From assembly GCF_022605165.1 (NCBI RefSeq), contig NC_063078.1:248001-312000 (forward strand): a stretch of DNA of 64,000 nt. The letters run 5' to 3'. Below are positions 24,287 through 42,022 of the stretch, in pieces. The first letter of the stretch is position 1, and each line of letters opens with the position of its first letter. This DNA comes from Purpureocillium takamizusanense. Its lineage: Eukaryota; Ascomycota; Sordariomycetes; Hypocreales; Ophiocordycipitaceae. The translations under genes and the position numbers were made by a program. Below the pieces are notes generated by a model. It was not told the origin of the DNA. It made no database searches and saw only the letters and a list, made by a program, of their open reading frames with translations.

Positions 24287-25024
24287 CGGGGACCCGGAGG
24301 ATAATGGATGAGACGACGGTTGCAGGCGTGCCCATTTTCCTCTTTCTCTCGTGTTTCTCTTTGTCTCTTCTTCTCCGTCCTCTTCGCCTGGGCCCGTCAT
24401 TCTTTTCTACACATCTTGCGCTTGGCGACCTTCGCACTGACCACAGCCCCTGCGTCGTGCATCGCCATCAGCTCAGGGCTGTTTCCCTTTCGCCTTCTTG
24501 GATACATGGCCGGCGTCGGGCTTGGAGTGGACATTTGTATCTATACTCGCACGCGGCGTCACGAGGTCACGGCGTTTTTGGAGGAGGCGCTCGCAGTCAC
24601 ACACGTCACAAGGCTGCACACGCGTTTTTGCCATCTTCTTTTTCCATTTATTGCCCCAGGCTACGGCTGGGCTTGCCTGAGAATACATAACGAGCGACCG
24701 ACAAGCCATGTAGATACTTGGCCCGTAGCCCGACTCTCGTGTGGGATAAGCAGAACGGCGGACCGTGCCTGCTTGGCGGCGACGGGAGCGCAGGCCGATG
24801 ATCCCCTCATCATCCATGATGAATAAAAATCTCGCGGCGTTGGGAATGGGTGCGCCCGTCGTCCCTGAACGCTTGGAGCCGAGTTGACCCCTGGTGTATT
24901 ATCGATGCAGCTGAAGGAGGCGCAATATGCCGGGGGGGCCCTCTCGTCCCTACCGTTCTCGCCATCAGCCGGGCCGCGGGGACGCAGGCTGCTGCTGACG
25001 GGGCGACGACGGCGCATTGCGAGC
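24287..25024. other. Convergent intergenic region (EOS1 / eIF1)
   Basis: Contains the 3' regions of two converging genes. No further feature is seen. Confidence 0.5.
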
Positions 25025-25874
25025 TTAGAAACCGTGGACCTTGATGGTCTTGGGGTCTAGCTCAAGGCCTTCCTTCTTGTCGACAAGAAATTCCTGGACA
25101 TCTTTGCGCTGGTCTCCCTGGAGCTGGATCACCTCGCCCATTTCGGTGTCGTTGACGATGGTGCCATTGCAGGCTGCACGTGCGGGTTAGTTAAGGTGTG
25201 CTAGGTGAACGAGCCGACGGGACGGTGGGCGGCGTTGGGGTGAGCGTGGGGAGAAGGGGGGGATAAGACATACCAAACTTCTTCTTGATGACCTTGAGAA
25301 TCTTCTTCTGGTCGAATTTCTTTGGGAGACCCTGGACAGTGGTCAAAGTTTTACGTCCATTACGCTCTGCGGAGACGACAGGTTAGCACATATGCAAGCT
25401 GGCGCGTGACGTGCACTGGGCAGCCGGAAGTTCGACCTCGACCTCACGTGAGGTCGACGAGGAGGCAAGCGACTGGTGCGGGGTCGCGGGGGCGAGGAGA
25501 CGTACGCTGAATGCGTATATGGATGTAATTCTGCGTCTGCTTGGTTTCTCCGGTGTCTTCGTCGGCTTCGGCGAAGGGGTCTAGAGGTAGTCAACGTTAG
25601 CACACAATCGGGGGTTGACATGACGTCTGCGTGAGTGGGCGGCCTGATGCGCTGGGCCTTTCTGCGTTGCTGGTGAGGCGGGGTCCCATGCCGCGGGCGG
25701 GCTTGGCTTGGCGCGATTAATCAAAGCCAGCCCCAGGGGGGGCGGCGCAAAGCCTGCTGCGTGCGGCCGCGACGAGCCGCGGGCAACGAGCAGAGGGCGA
25801 CGAGGGCACAAATGGGCAAAAGTGATGGATCAGAGGGAGGGCGTACCGTAGGTCTTGAGATTTTCGATGGACAT
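25025..25874 (-). CDS. SUI1: Translation initiation factor eIF1 (Sui1)
   Basis: Four exons, 25874-25847, 25580-25506, 25366-25274 and 25173-25025, give 114 residues, the normal eIF1 length. eIF1 binds the 40S subunit near the P site and enforces start-codon selection. Seen in order: MSIENLKTYDPFAEADEDTG, NYIHIRIQQRNGRKTLTTVQ, GLPKKFDQKKILKVIKKKFA, CNGTIVND, GEVIQLQGDQRKDVQEFL and a C-terminus ending KTIKVHGF. The basic helix-loop with RNGRKT is the ribosome-contact surface of the family. Introns are 266, 139 and 100 bp with GTACGC, GTACGT and GTATGT donors. The first exon is only 28 nt, so automated annotation may miss the start. eIF1 start codons are often in poor context for autoregulation; the bases before this ATG (GAGTTT) lack the usual A/G at -3, which fits. 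Confidence 0.97.
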
Positions 25875-26546
25875 AAACTCGGAGGTAACGGGGTGTCGGT
25901 GGGAAATGGGTTTTGTAAGGATGGGGCAGTTGGTTTGCAGCGAAAGGCCTGAAGAAATCGCCTCGCTGATTTGTGTGTGTGTTTTGGTTTCGCTGGTTGG
26001 GGGACGGCTGGGTTCGCAAGCGAGGACGGCAAGGACGACGATGGAGAGCGGACAAGGTTTCTTTTAATCTGTCGAGAAGAAGGGTGTGCGAGAGCGAAGT
26101 CTGCGTACGAGCGTTGAAGTGCGGTGGTGGTGGTAGTGGTGTTGTTGCTGTTGCTTCCTGGGGGTTGGAGGTGAAGGTGAGGGGCGCGGCGGCAATAATG
26201 GAAGGAAACGGAATGCCCAGTTAAAATGGAAGAGCGAGGGGCAGTGCGAGGAGCGAGCGAGCGCGGGAGGGAGGGAGAGAGGGCGGGTGGGTGGCCAAAG
26301 CAAAAGCGCAGCCCAGCGCAGCCTGGCCCAAGTCAGGCCGGGCCCAGCCAGCCGGTCCAGTCCAATCCAATTCAGTTCAGCGCACCTCAGCGCACCAGCA
26401 AGCGGGACCCGCCCCACGCGACGAGGCGAGGCGAGGGCAGAGCGCAGCAGGCTCTTTCATCCAAGGCCGTTCTGCCTGAAAAGTTAGGTGTGCACTCGCA
26501 CACTCACCACACAGCACATGCACACACTCGCGTAGCGTCACACACG

Positions 26547-26577
<31 letters not shown>

Positions 26578-28048
26578 CAAGAACGGCGGCGGCACACAGC
26601 GTCATCAGCGGACTCGCAGCCCAGCCACCACGGGCAGAGCGGCAGGCCAATGACGGCCGAGGCAAGACGGCCATCGCCAACCCACCGCCGTTTCACTGCA
26701 GCCACGGCCAGGCTGGATGACCGGCGGGATGCGCCCTTTCCGTGGCTTTGCGCATGGCATCTGAATAATTCCAGTCCGTCTTGGCCTGCCTGCCTGCTTA
26801 CCGTCGCTCGCTCACTCATGTAATTGCCCCCGCAACCTTTGTACGAAGTACCCGGGATTGTCTGGGCCCCTGTGGCGTGGGGCAAGAGGACAAAAGTCTG
26901 GAGTATAATACGGTGCGGTCCTGCATCAAACTCTGTGCTGCGGCCATGTCCGTTTTGTCCCTGCATGCTGAACGCAGCCATGTGGCGTGCGCCGCATTTG
27001 TTGGCTGGCTGGCTGGCTAGCCGGCCGGCCTCACCTGGGACCCGACGCCGTCGCTGCAATGATGGTCATGCTGCGATGCGAGCGACATGATGGGCGCGAG
27101 ATTTCTCGACGTCTGTCCTGCTCGCCACAGTGGTTACACGTACCCTTTCGCCGCCACTAGTCGTCCATTCGAAGGCACCACAAGGGGCAGAGGCAGCCCT
27201 GAAGGCATTGGGCGCAGAGAGAGCGGGTCGGGCCTTCTATGAATGTAGGTACTTGCGGGCGCGCCAGGGCTCTCCGCCGGGCTGTCTCCAGAGACGGAGA
27301 CACGATCCCGCAAACTAGACATGACCGGGGTGTGCGAGCTCGTGAGCATCATATCGAGAGCACATGGCTCTGCCGTGCATGCGGCGGTGATGTCGTCAAG
27401 TCGCCGTGTTGAAGCCTGCAGGGAGACGGTCCGGTGACCCACCGCAGTGCGCGGGCTGCCAATGGCACGGTGTGGATGAGCTGCGCAGGATGACTGGGTG
27501 GCGCTCCCCTCCATGGTGCGTGGGTGGATACTACCTGCTGTCTTTCAGGGGTTGCACAGAGGTGTCCAGGCCTGCCAGGGCAGACGCACAGTACTGGACC
27601 GCTGTGCTATACTGTGCTGCTGTCGGCTGGTGCCGTGGGGGCAGAGCTGACGTGCAGTTGCAGTGCGACAAGCCGCCTGCCCCTCCCTGCCCCTCATTCG
27701 CTGCCGCCCCACCACCTGACGATGAAGCTCGCCTGTCGCGCGTCCCATCGTCGACAACAACGAGCTGCAACATGCTACCCTCCCTCAATATGCAGGGTCA
27801 GGTCAGGTTGATGAGCTCCGGATCGTCCTTGTCTTGCGGTGCATACGCTGATTGATGGCCATTTTCGCGATGCAGCCCGTGATGGTCTCACAATCCCTCG
27901 CCGACGCAGAAACGACGAGACCCGCAGCTGGCCGACATCCCGGCGTCTCCACCATCTAAAATAAAAACATAGAACTAAGAAAAACACTGTACACACCACC
28001 ACCCGCTCCAGCCGCAGAAGGGAAGTCCCCAGCGGCATTGTCTTCAGC
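25875..28048. other. Divergent intergenic region (eIF1 / TRM44)
   Basis: Promoters of two divergent genes. Contains a (CA)n microsatellite at 26,551-26,577, CAGCC-rich short repeats near 26,300-26,400 and a GTAC-N3-GTAC motif at 26,841-26,851. No coding region is supported. Confidence 0.4.
26551..26577. repeat. (CA)n microsatellite
   Basis: Thirteen uninterrupted CA units in intergenic DNA, about 0.7 kb upstream of the eIF1 start. Confidence 0.95.
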
Positions 28049-29686
28049 ATGCTCTTTGAGCCCGAGGAGCTGCCGCCGTCCACGCCGCCGCTCTTCGACG
28101 ACTCGGCCGGCGATGCCTGGGTCCCGCTCTACCGCCATGGCTGCACCTTTGGGCCGGACCTGTTTGTCGACAAGATGATGAACATGGTCCGGAACCCCAA
28201 CCTAAACTCTAGCTGGCTGTTCCGGGCCGACATTCTCTACGATGACGACGACGACGACGACGATCACGACAACAGAAAAAATGACGATGACAACGAGACC
28301 GCCGGCGGTGAGGCGGGGCAGGCGAGTGCTGCCGCGCCCATCCCGCGAGACATCAATGGCTTCCTCCGGCGGCGGACCCTGGTTCGCAAGCTCATCCCGC
28401 GCAACGACCGCAGGGACCGGCCCATGGAGCAGACTTGCACGATTCACCGGTCAGAATCCCCTGACGGGCAGCACGTCCGCTCCTTGGTGCTCTACATGCC
28501 GCACGCTGCCTCCGCTGCCGAGCTCCCCTTCTACCACCCCAAGGTCTGCGGCATCGCCCACTTACACGAGTGGGAGCCGGCTCGGGGGCTGGGCTCGATA
28601 TCGACGCACTTCCTGCCCTTCCGGCAAGGCGACCTGGACAACGACCAGAAGCTGCGGCGGATGGCCTACCACCTCCTCGAGATCCTCCACAAGCACGGCC
28701 AGGGTGGCGCCTCGGGCTACGTCAAGCGCGTGCACCACGATGTCGTCATCCCGCAGCCCAAGTTCCAGGACCGCTACACGGCGCTCAAGAACAAGTACGC
28801 GCGCCAGCTCGTCGATACGTGGGCCGAGTCCACGGACCCTGGGAAACATGTCTTTGAGGACCTCGGCATCGCCGCGTTTCTCATCGAGCTCTGGGATGTC
28901 ATGTATAAGGACCCCGCCGCGTTCCCCGGCTTCGTCGACATCGGTTGCGGCAATGGCCTGCTTGTCTACATCCTCAACAAGGAGGGGTACGCCGGATGGG
29001 GCTTCGACGCCCGCGCGCGCAAGTCCTGGGCGCAATACTGCACCGAGACGACGGCAGGGGGCGCACCGGCCGGCCGGTCCCTCGAGCAGCGTCTCCTGCT
29101 ACCCCGCGTGGTGCCCCGCTGCAACGACGGCGCGGGCGCGGATACGACGACGACGACGACGAAGCAACAGCTCGATATCGACGCCGACGCCATCCAGGAC
29201 GGGACCTTCCCGCCGGGGACCTTCATCGTGTCCAACCACGCCGACGAGCTGACGCCCTGGACCCCCATCCTCGGCGCCCTGTCGCGCTGCCCCTTCATCA
29301 CGATCCCCTGCTGCAGCCACAGCCTCACCGGCGAGCGCTTCCGCGCGCCCCCGCCCCGCGACAGGTCCAAGCCCAAGTCGACGTACGCCTCCCTCGTCGA
29401 CTGGGTCGCGCACATCGCCGAGGACTGCGGCTGGGACGTGGAGACGGAGCACCTGCGCATCCCCAGCACCCGCAACGTGTGCCTGCTGGGCAGGAGGAGA
29501 AGGAGCAGACGACGCGCCGTGGTGGGGGACGGTGGCGGCGACGCTGACCATAATGATGATGATGCCAATGACGACGACAACGACGACGATGTGGACATTG
29601 ATGCCGTGCTGCACAAGTATGGCGGCGTAGAGGGGTACTTTGCCAACGTGGCGAAGCTGGTCAAGTCTGGGCCGCGCAGCCATTGA
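28049..29686 (+). CDS. TRM44: tRNA (uracil-O(2)-)-methyltransferase Trm44
   Basis: Single exon, 545 residues. Trm44 2'-O-methylates U44 of tRNA-Ser using S-adenosylmethionine, in the cytoplasm. The N-terminal family block is visible at 24-64 ([29 protein letters not shown]). The SAM motif [14 protein letters not shown] is at 296-309, followed by [12 protein letters not shown] at 317-327. The acidic loop [10 protein letters not shown] is at 395-404, and the C-terminal signature [11 protein letters not shown] starts at 421. Two acidic low-complexity runs are inserted: Asp-rich at 65-81, encoded by a GAC repeat, and Asn/Asp-rich near 505-525. A Thr run lies at 366-371. These lie outside the catalytic blocks and look like triplet expansions. 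The ATG at 28,049 directly precedes the conserved N-terminus. Confidence 0.93.
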   Translation: MLFEPEELPPSTPPLFDDSAGDAWVPLYRHGCTFGPDLFVDKMMNMVRNPNLNSSWLFRADILYDDDDDDDDHDNRKNDDDNETAGGEAGQASAAAPIPRDINGFLRRRTLVRKLIPRNDRRDRPMEQTCTIHRSESPDGQHVRSLVLYMPHAASAAELPFYHPKVCGIAHLHEWEPARGLGSISTHFLPFRQGDLDNDQKLRRMAYHLLEILHKHGQGGASGYVKRVHHDVVIPQPKFQDRYTALKNKYARQLVDTWAESTDPGKHVFEDLGIAAFLIELWDVMYKDPAAFPGFVDIGCGNGLLVYILNKEGYAGWGFDARARKSWAQYCTETTAGGAPAGRSLEQRLLLPRVVPRCNDGAGADTTTTTTKQQLDIDADAIQDGTFPPGTFIVSNHADELTPWTPILGALSRCPFITIPCCSHSLTGERFRAPPPRDRSKPKSTYASLVDWVAHIAEDCGWDVETEHLRIPSTRNVCLLGRRRRSRRRAVVGDGGGDADHNDDDANDDDNDDDVDIDAVLHKYGGVEGYFANVAKLVKSGPRSH

Positions 29687-30739
29687 GTGAGTGAGTGAGC
29701 GGTCTCACCATAACCTACTTCGTAGGTAGGGACAAGCGCGCAGTTGGCGTTGTGGGTAGATAGATGGATGGGGACGCCCTCGACCGAACCTTGGACACAA
29801 GACAGTAGACGGTCCATCCCACGCACAAAGACAGTATAAACACGCGAGAACAGAGGCTGTCTGGCAGACAGACGTACATACTGGATGATAGAACCCCGTC
29901 ATATATAGAACAGACACCCAGCCAACCCACCTAGGGGCCGTGTGGTACCTAAACTCCATAGCCATGCATTGCTCAAACTCTCAAGTGTCCGTTCACAGGC
30001 CCCCCCTTTGCCCTGCCCCTTCCGGCTCGACGTTGTCAAAACGCGTCGCCAGGTCCGCAATCTGCTTCATTGTCCTGCGCGCCGTCACCATCGCTCAGAT
30101 CCTCCATCGCCGTCGTCTTCTGTCCGTCCGCCCGTCCGTCCGCATCGACAAGATATCCAGACACAGGTCGCCCAATGTCCCAGATTCAAGCCCCTCTCCA
30201 CCCCATCCAAGCCACGACATGCCATGCCATTTGCTCTCCCTCCCCCCTTCTCCCTCCAGATAGTCAAAGACCAAGTCGAGGCTGGCGCCGTAGGTATTTT
30301 CTTCATTTCGCCCAAACAATACGTATAAGCAGAGACTCATGCAAAAAAAAAAAAAGAAGACCTGGATGATGCCATTTGCGGGGGTGCGACGGCCCTGCCA
30401 TCTGGCCGCAGCGTATGCTCGGAAAATTCACAAAAGATGCCGCCGTTGCAAATTCGTGAAAGAGAGAGGAGCGGGGGAAAGAAGACACTCAGATGAACAA
30501 CAGCAATAACAACAAGTGGTGGTATCTGCAGGAGGGGCATGCGTCGCGCCCTCGTAAAACGTCGTTCATGGTCGTCATCGAAACACCAGATGGACACCCT
30601 TTTGGTTCAGTATGCGAACAAGAGCACCTATCGCGCTGGCCCGCGCCATTCATGCATTCTTCCATCTGTCGATGCCCTCTGTGCGAATCTCGCCTCGCGC
30701 GTATGCCAAGAGACAAGACCAGCCGTGGGCCGCTACTTA
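29687..30739. other. Convergent intergenic region
   Basis: 3' regions of TRM44 (+) and the 862-residue gene (-). A short A-rich tract lies at about 30,341-30,354. Nothing else is seen. Confidence 0.5.
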
Positions 30740-33328
30740 TCACTCCTCGTCGTCTTCCTCAATGGGCGCGGGGGTCCGCCGCTCAGTGCGCCTCTTGGGC
30801 CGCCGGTGGCGGGAGCTGCTGATGTTGCTGGCCGAGTCGTCGGGCATAATGTCCACGTCGTCGAACCACTCCTCCTCGCTGTTGCCGCCGTCGGCCTCGC
30901 TCCCCGCGGTGGTTGCCGTGGCCCACCCCGGCCGCTCGTATCCGGAACCCTGCGAATTGGCGGAGCCCGGATTTGGTAGCACATCGATTCGCTGGCGGCT
31001 CTGGAAGTTCTGCATGAGCCCGGCACCCCGCTGCCGCAGGGCCGTGCGGACCATCTCGGCCTTGTGATGGAGCTTCTCGAATGCGTCCTCGAGGATCTCC
31101 ATGCCCGCGTAAATTTCCCGCTCGATTTCCGCGGCGGCCGCCATCTCCATCTCCTCGTCGTTCGACACGGGTTGTCTTCCGCCAGGGAGGCCCGAAGACG
31201 CGAGGCTGATGAAGGATGCGGGCGTAGCGCCCCTCGAATACGGGGAGAACGGGGTCGTGTTCCTTGACCCCATGGCTGATGGGCCCCGTGGTCCAGGGCT
31301 CATCGTAGAGCGTCCAAATACTGGCGTCCCTCCCCGCGACTCGACTCCGGCAGCAAAATCATCGGCATCCGCGCCGGACCACAGAAAGCCATCGAACCGT
31401 CCGGACGTCAGGATCTCCCACTCCGACTTGTTGATGTTGGAAATAGTCACGAGCAGATCGTGCGTGTGCGGATTCTTGACGAGGTAGGTGACACACTCGG
31501 CGTCCCGGGGCGCCTGCTGCAGTCGGTATAGTCGCTGAAGAGACAGGCCGCACTTGACGACAAAGTCGCTTCGCGGGCGGTTTCCAGGTGTTGGGGCGCG
31601 TGTCGACGACTTGAGCTCGCGAGAACCAGTCAACAGGGCATTGAAGAAGGGGCGGTCCTCCGCGTCCAGGTTGGTCAAGATGGCAAAGGCCAGCGTCTCG
31701 TCGTCCACCTCCTGAGGAGGAGGGACCGGTGCCTCGCCTGTCTTGTTTAGCCACTTGTCCACGGCAGACCGCACCTTTTTGGACTGGCGCAGGTAATGCT
31801 CTCTGAACTCTTCCGCAATATCGGGATCCATCTGCACGGGGGACGACGGGCGCGGCGGCGCCTCTGCAGAAATCTCGGCCGCCTTGAGGCTGATCTCTGC
31901 AAGGTCAAAGGGCGGCCACTGCGGTAGCTCGATCCGACCGCTCACCCATTCCAGAACGTCACCCCAGGTCAAGCCGCCATGGACCTCATGAGACCGATCA
32001 CACATGACACAGGTGCAGCCGTGTGGGGGGAGGTCTCGCGAAAACACATTCTCGAGCCGGTCGAGTAGGCGCCGCGCTACCGAGCGATGACCTGTGGCGA
32101 CGGCGATTGAGCCCTGCTTCGAAAGGACGGTCGAGTACTGTTCAAGGAGGTTGAAGAAGGGCGCAAACAATGTCTCGGCGCCAGCCAGAGGCGGGTTCGA
32201 CGGCCGTGAGCCGTTTTGCGGCGGCAAGACGGACAAGAAATGCCGCGGTACCGGGTAAGATAAGCCGCCATTTTGCAAGAGGTAATCGACCCGGGGTATG
32301 TCTTGGATGTCGACAGCGGGAGGCGGTGGAGGAGGAGGAGGAGGAGGCGCGGGTGCCGCAGAGGCAGGTGTCGCCGTCTTGGAGGGATAGTCGTGATGAC
32401 CGACATCGGGCGTCGAAGATGGCTCGTTCTTGACGTTTCCATAAAGCGGGAACTGAGTGGAAGGGGTCGGCGTCTTGGGGGACGAGTCCTGAACGCTCGA
32501 CGGTGAGGATTCGTCGTCCCTGGGCTCATGCCGCCGCGAGCTGCTCCTCGTCGAGTCCGTCCGCTTGATCGAGTGCCGTGAGGAGCTGGACCGGACCGAA
32601 CCAGACGGGCGCAGCTTCTCGTGGGCCCTGAGCTTTGGAGATTTGATGTAGGTGGCCTGGCTGGACGAGCCGGATTTGCGGCTGACCTTTGAGGCCTTGT
32701 CGTCGGTGCGCGAGCCAGACCGGGACGCGGGCGAGGCAGGGTCGTCATCCCTCGGTGGCCTTTCCGATCTCCTCTTGTGCGCCGCCACGTCCGTCTCGGG
32801 AGGGCTCGGTGGGCGAGACGACTTCTTCGAGGTCGACGACTTGCGAGGTAGCTCGGCCGACTTGGAGCGGCGCTCCTCGTCACCGGCGTCGGTTGGCTCC
32901 GGCGTCAGGGGGTGCGACGACTGCTTGCCGGACAGGTCCTCGCGGCTGTGCACGGCCTCTTTGCTGTGCGCCTTGCTGAACGTCGGGTAGGGCAACGAGA
33001 TGCGTGGTCGCTCGAGCGATATCCTGGAGACCCCGGGGGCCAAGTCGCTCGTCGACGCTGACCGCTCCCGGGCGTCGTCTCTGTCCTTGTCCTTCTTGCG
33101 GTGCCGCTTCGCCGGCGACGACACGTGCGAGTGCAAGTCGCTGCCGCCTTCGCCGCCAAGCTTGCTGCGCGACTTGGACGAGCGGTGGTGGCGGTGCTCG
33201 CGGTCTTTGTCGGGTTTCCGCTCCGACTTGGAGCGGCGGGCCTTGTCGCGCGGCACGTCATCGGCACCGGCGACAGAGGCAGCGGCGGCGGCGTCGACGG
33301 CGGCGGCGTCACGATCCTTGGAGGGCAT
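30740..33328 (-). CDS. Unrecognised basic, Ser-rich protein, 862 residues
   Basis: Single exon with strong GC3 bias. I do not recognise a named family. Residues 1-325 are Lys/Arg/Ser/Asp-rich and resemble SR-type nuclear proteins (RRSKSERKPDKDREHRHH and similar). A proline run lies at about 326-340. An apparently folded region follows at about 345-700: RVDYLLQNGGLSYPVPRHFL, then HGCTCVMCDRSHEVHGGLTW with closely spaced cysteines at 438, 440 and 443, and WVSGRIELPQWPPFDL. Further conserved-looking text is ETLAFAILTNLDAEDRPFFN and WEILTSGRFDGFLWSGADAD. The end is acidic (EEEWFDDVDIMPDD) and then basic. A nuclear, possibly chromatin- or RNA-associated role is only a guess from composition. The start at 33,328 is the first true ATG; the upstream in-frame codon is TTG. 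Confidence 0.75.
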   Translation of the reverse strand: MPSKDRDAAAVDAAAAASVAGADDVPRDKARRSKSERKPDKDREHRHHRSSKSRSKLGGEGGSDLHSHVSSPAKRHRKKDKDRDDARERSASTSDLAPGVSRISLERPRISLPYPTFSKAHSKEAVHSREDLSGKQSSHPLTPEPTDAGDEERRSKSAELPRKSSTSKKSSRPPSPPETDVAAHKRRSERPPRDDDPASPASRSGSRTDDKASKVSRKSGSSSQATYIKSPKLRAHEKLRPSGSVRSSSSRHSIKRTDSTRSSSRRHEPRDDESSPSSVQDSSPKTPTPSTQFPLYGNVKNEPSSTPDVGHHDYPSKTATPASAAPAPPPPPPPPPPAVDIQDIPRVDYLLQNGGLSYPVPRHFLSVLPPQNGSRPSNPPLAGAETLFAPFFNLLEQYSTVLSKQGSIAVATGHRSVARRLLDRLENVFSRDLPPHGCTCVMCDRSHEVHGGLTWGDVLEWVSGRIELPQWPPFDLAEISLKAAEISAEAPPRPSSPVQMDPDIAEEFREHYLRQSKKVRSAVDKWLNKTGEAPVPPPQEVDDETLAFAILTNLDAEDRPFFNALLTGSRELKSSTRAPTPGNRPRSDFVVKCGLSLQRLYRLQQAPRDAECVTYLVKNPHTHDLLVTISNINKSEWEILTSGRFDGFLWSGADADDFAAGVESRGGTPVFGRSTMSPGPRGPSAMGSRNTTPFSPYSRGATPASFISLASSGLPGGRQPVSNDEEMEMAAAAEIEREIYAGMEILEDAFEKLHHKAEMVRTALRQRGAGLMQNFQSRQRIDVLPNPGSANSQGSGYERPGWATATTAGSEADGGNSEEEWFDDVDIMPDDSASNISSSRHRRPKRRTERRTPAPIEEDDEE

Positions 33329-35715
33329 CTTTTTTTTCGGTATCCTCAAACCATCGGGCAGGCGGGTCGGAGGAACGGCGGCCCAGGCAAGGAGAAAAAA
33401 ATGTGACTCCTGGGCGAGATGATGGGGGGGGCAAGAGGCAAGGGCTGCGTCGTGGTCGATGTCGAGGCTGATGAGGTGTGGCGTCGGATGGGAGCTTTTT
33501 TGGGGAGGGGTGGTGGTGAGGTTCGGGGGCTTCAGGCACTGATGACTTCACAGCCTAGCACACCTCAGGTACTGACTGCCCTTTGGGGGAGCCTGGACTA
33601 ACGGGAGCAGCCGTTGGGTTGGCGCTTGCGGGCGGGCGGGCGGGTGGGCGGTTCGACGACACCAAGAGCTGCCCTGCACTGTGGCCGACGAGCCAGTGAG
33701 TTTGGAGCGGACGCGAAAACGATTCGAAGGGACGGGAGTGATGCCCAGCGCTGCTGCCGCGCAGTTGGGCAATTCATAAGCTTACAGTAGCGTGGGATGC
33801 TTTTCCCTCCTTCTTGTTGATGCGTCGCACAAACGAGAGTTGTCGCCCGTCGCTGAACGATGGATGGATGGATGGACGGGATGGATGTGAGGAGCTTCGA
33901 GCTGGCAGGCGTTGAGCGAGCGGTGCAGCGCGAGTGAAGGTACCTTACCTTTGGCGCTTCGCTGCGCTGTGGGCGTGGGGCTGCTACCCCTCTCGCCAAC
34001 CAACACAAGCCGAGACCTTCCAATGACTTTTTTTTTTTGGCTGCCAGTGCTGGGCCGCTGTCACAAGCGCCCGGCCACCTGGTACTAATGTATGTGCAAC
34101 CAACAGTTCCAGCTTGCGAGGCCGCATGCTCGAGGTATCCGCTCTGTACGTATCACTCACTGCACTGCACTGCACTGCACTGCATGTACTATACCGCTCG
34201 ATCTCCGAGGCCCAACAGTGGCACGGAGACGTCGTCGAAGCGCTTGGCAAATGGCACCCATCCCACCACATAGTTATGGGGTACCTGAGGGTGGAATCTG
34301 AGGTGGTGGCTAAATAAGGTGGTACCTCGGGCCTGGTGGGTGGGGGAGGGGGGGACGTTGAACAGCCGCTGGGGGGTCCTGCGCCAGCAGCCAGCCCGCT
34401 GATGAGGGCCGATCTCGCCCGGCGCGCTGCCCAGGCGCATGATTGGCTTCCACCTCACCACTGATTCTCGCCCGCGCCAGCGCACCCCTCGATGCGTGCC
34501 ATCGTGCAGGTACCTTTACTCCCTCCAACCACCTACACGCGGCGACTGCCATTGTTGGATACTAACGGCAGGCTGCCGCGTCCCCTTTGACACGTTACAG
34601 GCTCGCCAGGGCAAGTGTTTGAAACCTTCACGAGGCCCACAGCTCCTCTTTATTGTCTGTACGGGAGTGCATAATGGACCTTTCAGGGCCTTGACGTCCC
34701 GCCATCGACCCCAGGCAGGCGCCAGAGAGAAAAAGAAACCCCCCTCGTCCAACTACGTGGCTGGCCGCTGCGAGGGCTCAGACTGCACATCCCGGTCCTA
34801 TCGTACTTGTTGATAATCTTAGTTAGGCACTGTGTTCATAGAGTCTTTGCCGTCGTCGTCGTCGTCGTCATGGGAACGAGACCAGGCCCCTGCCACCTCT
34901 GGCGCCCACTGTCTAGAACCTTGACGACGATATTGATGATGATGCGGCCCTCTCTCGTTCACCGCCTTATCAAAACGCCCCTCGCAGACCCAAAAGGAGG
35001 AGCAAGTGGAGCGCAGCCACCGAGCCCAGACAGACAGGGCCCAACCTCGCTAGTATTACTACGAAGTACTATAAGTTATCATCATCAGCTCGTCAGGACC
35101 CTGTCCGCTCTGCTTTTTTCGCTTGCTGGGGTGGGGGGCGGGTATTGCAGACTGGCAGTGGCATGTTCTCGCGTTGCCGAGGATATTGACCCCGTGGATC
35201 CTGGAAGGCGAAGAGCGCGTACGATTGGAGAAATATGGCATGGCTGTTGTCTAGGCGGCACTTCCAGAGCTCGGCTTTTTCCTCATAAAGGCGCTATCCT
35301 ACTCCGTACCCATCGAGGGGTTGGCCTGTTGGCCATTGGGCACCAGTGGAATAGGGACGGGGGCAAGTCGCCCAACCATTATGTGGCCACTGCCTACCGC
35401 CCTTCGATCAACGAGATAGCAAACCGACGGCTCCTCTCGGCGCGAACGTCGTGTCCATTTGTATGCACAATGCATTGCATTGATACCATGTCTATCTATT
35501 TACAAGGGACGACAGCCCGAAAAGTCCCCTATCACAAAAGGCTTCGTCGGCTCGAAGCGCACGTCTAGTGCCAATAAGCATGCTCTCTACGTCATGTTCA
35601 TGTAGTCCTCTTCATCAAAGTCTCCTCCCAACGCCATGGCTTAATGTGCCGCGATAACATTTTCCATCTTCCACGACCGACCTGGTTCAGCCAAACGGCG
35701 CTCTCGCCCTAGCCT
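33329..35715. other. Intergenic region
   Basis: Promoter of the 862-residue gene and 3' region of the ATP sulfurylase gene, both on the minus strand. Contains a (CACTG)n run at 34,158-34,185 and a (GTC)n run near 34,853-34,869. Near-perfect members of the GTAC motif lie at 35,060-35,069 and 35,300-35,309. Long frames here lack domains. Confidence 0.4.
34158..34185. repeat. (CACTG)n microsatellite
   Basis: Five to six tandem pentanucleotide units in intergenic DNA. Confidence 0.9.

Positions 35716-42022
<6,307 letters not shown>

Noticed and set aside
34807..35568. 253-residue plus-strand frame
   Set aside because: The start codon is not ATG, composition is random-like, a GTC microsatellite gives a Val run, and there is no domain.
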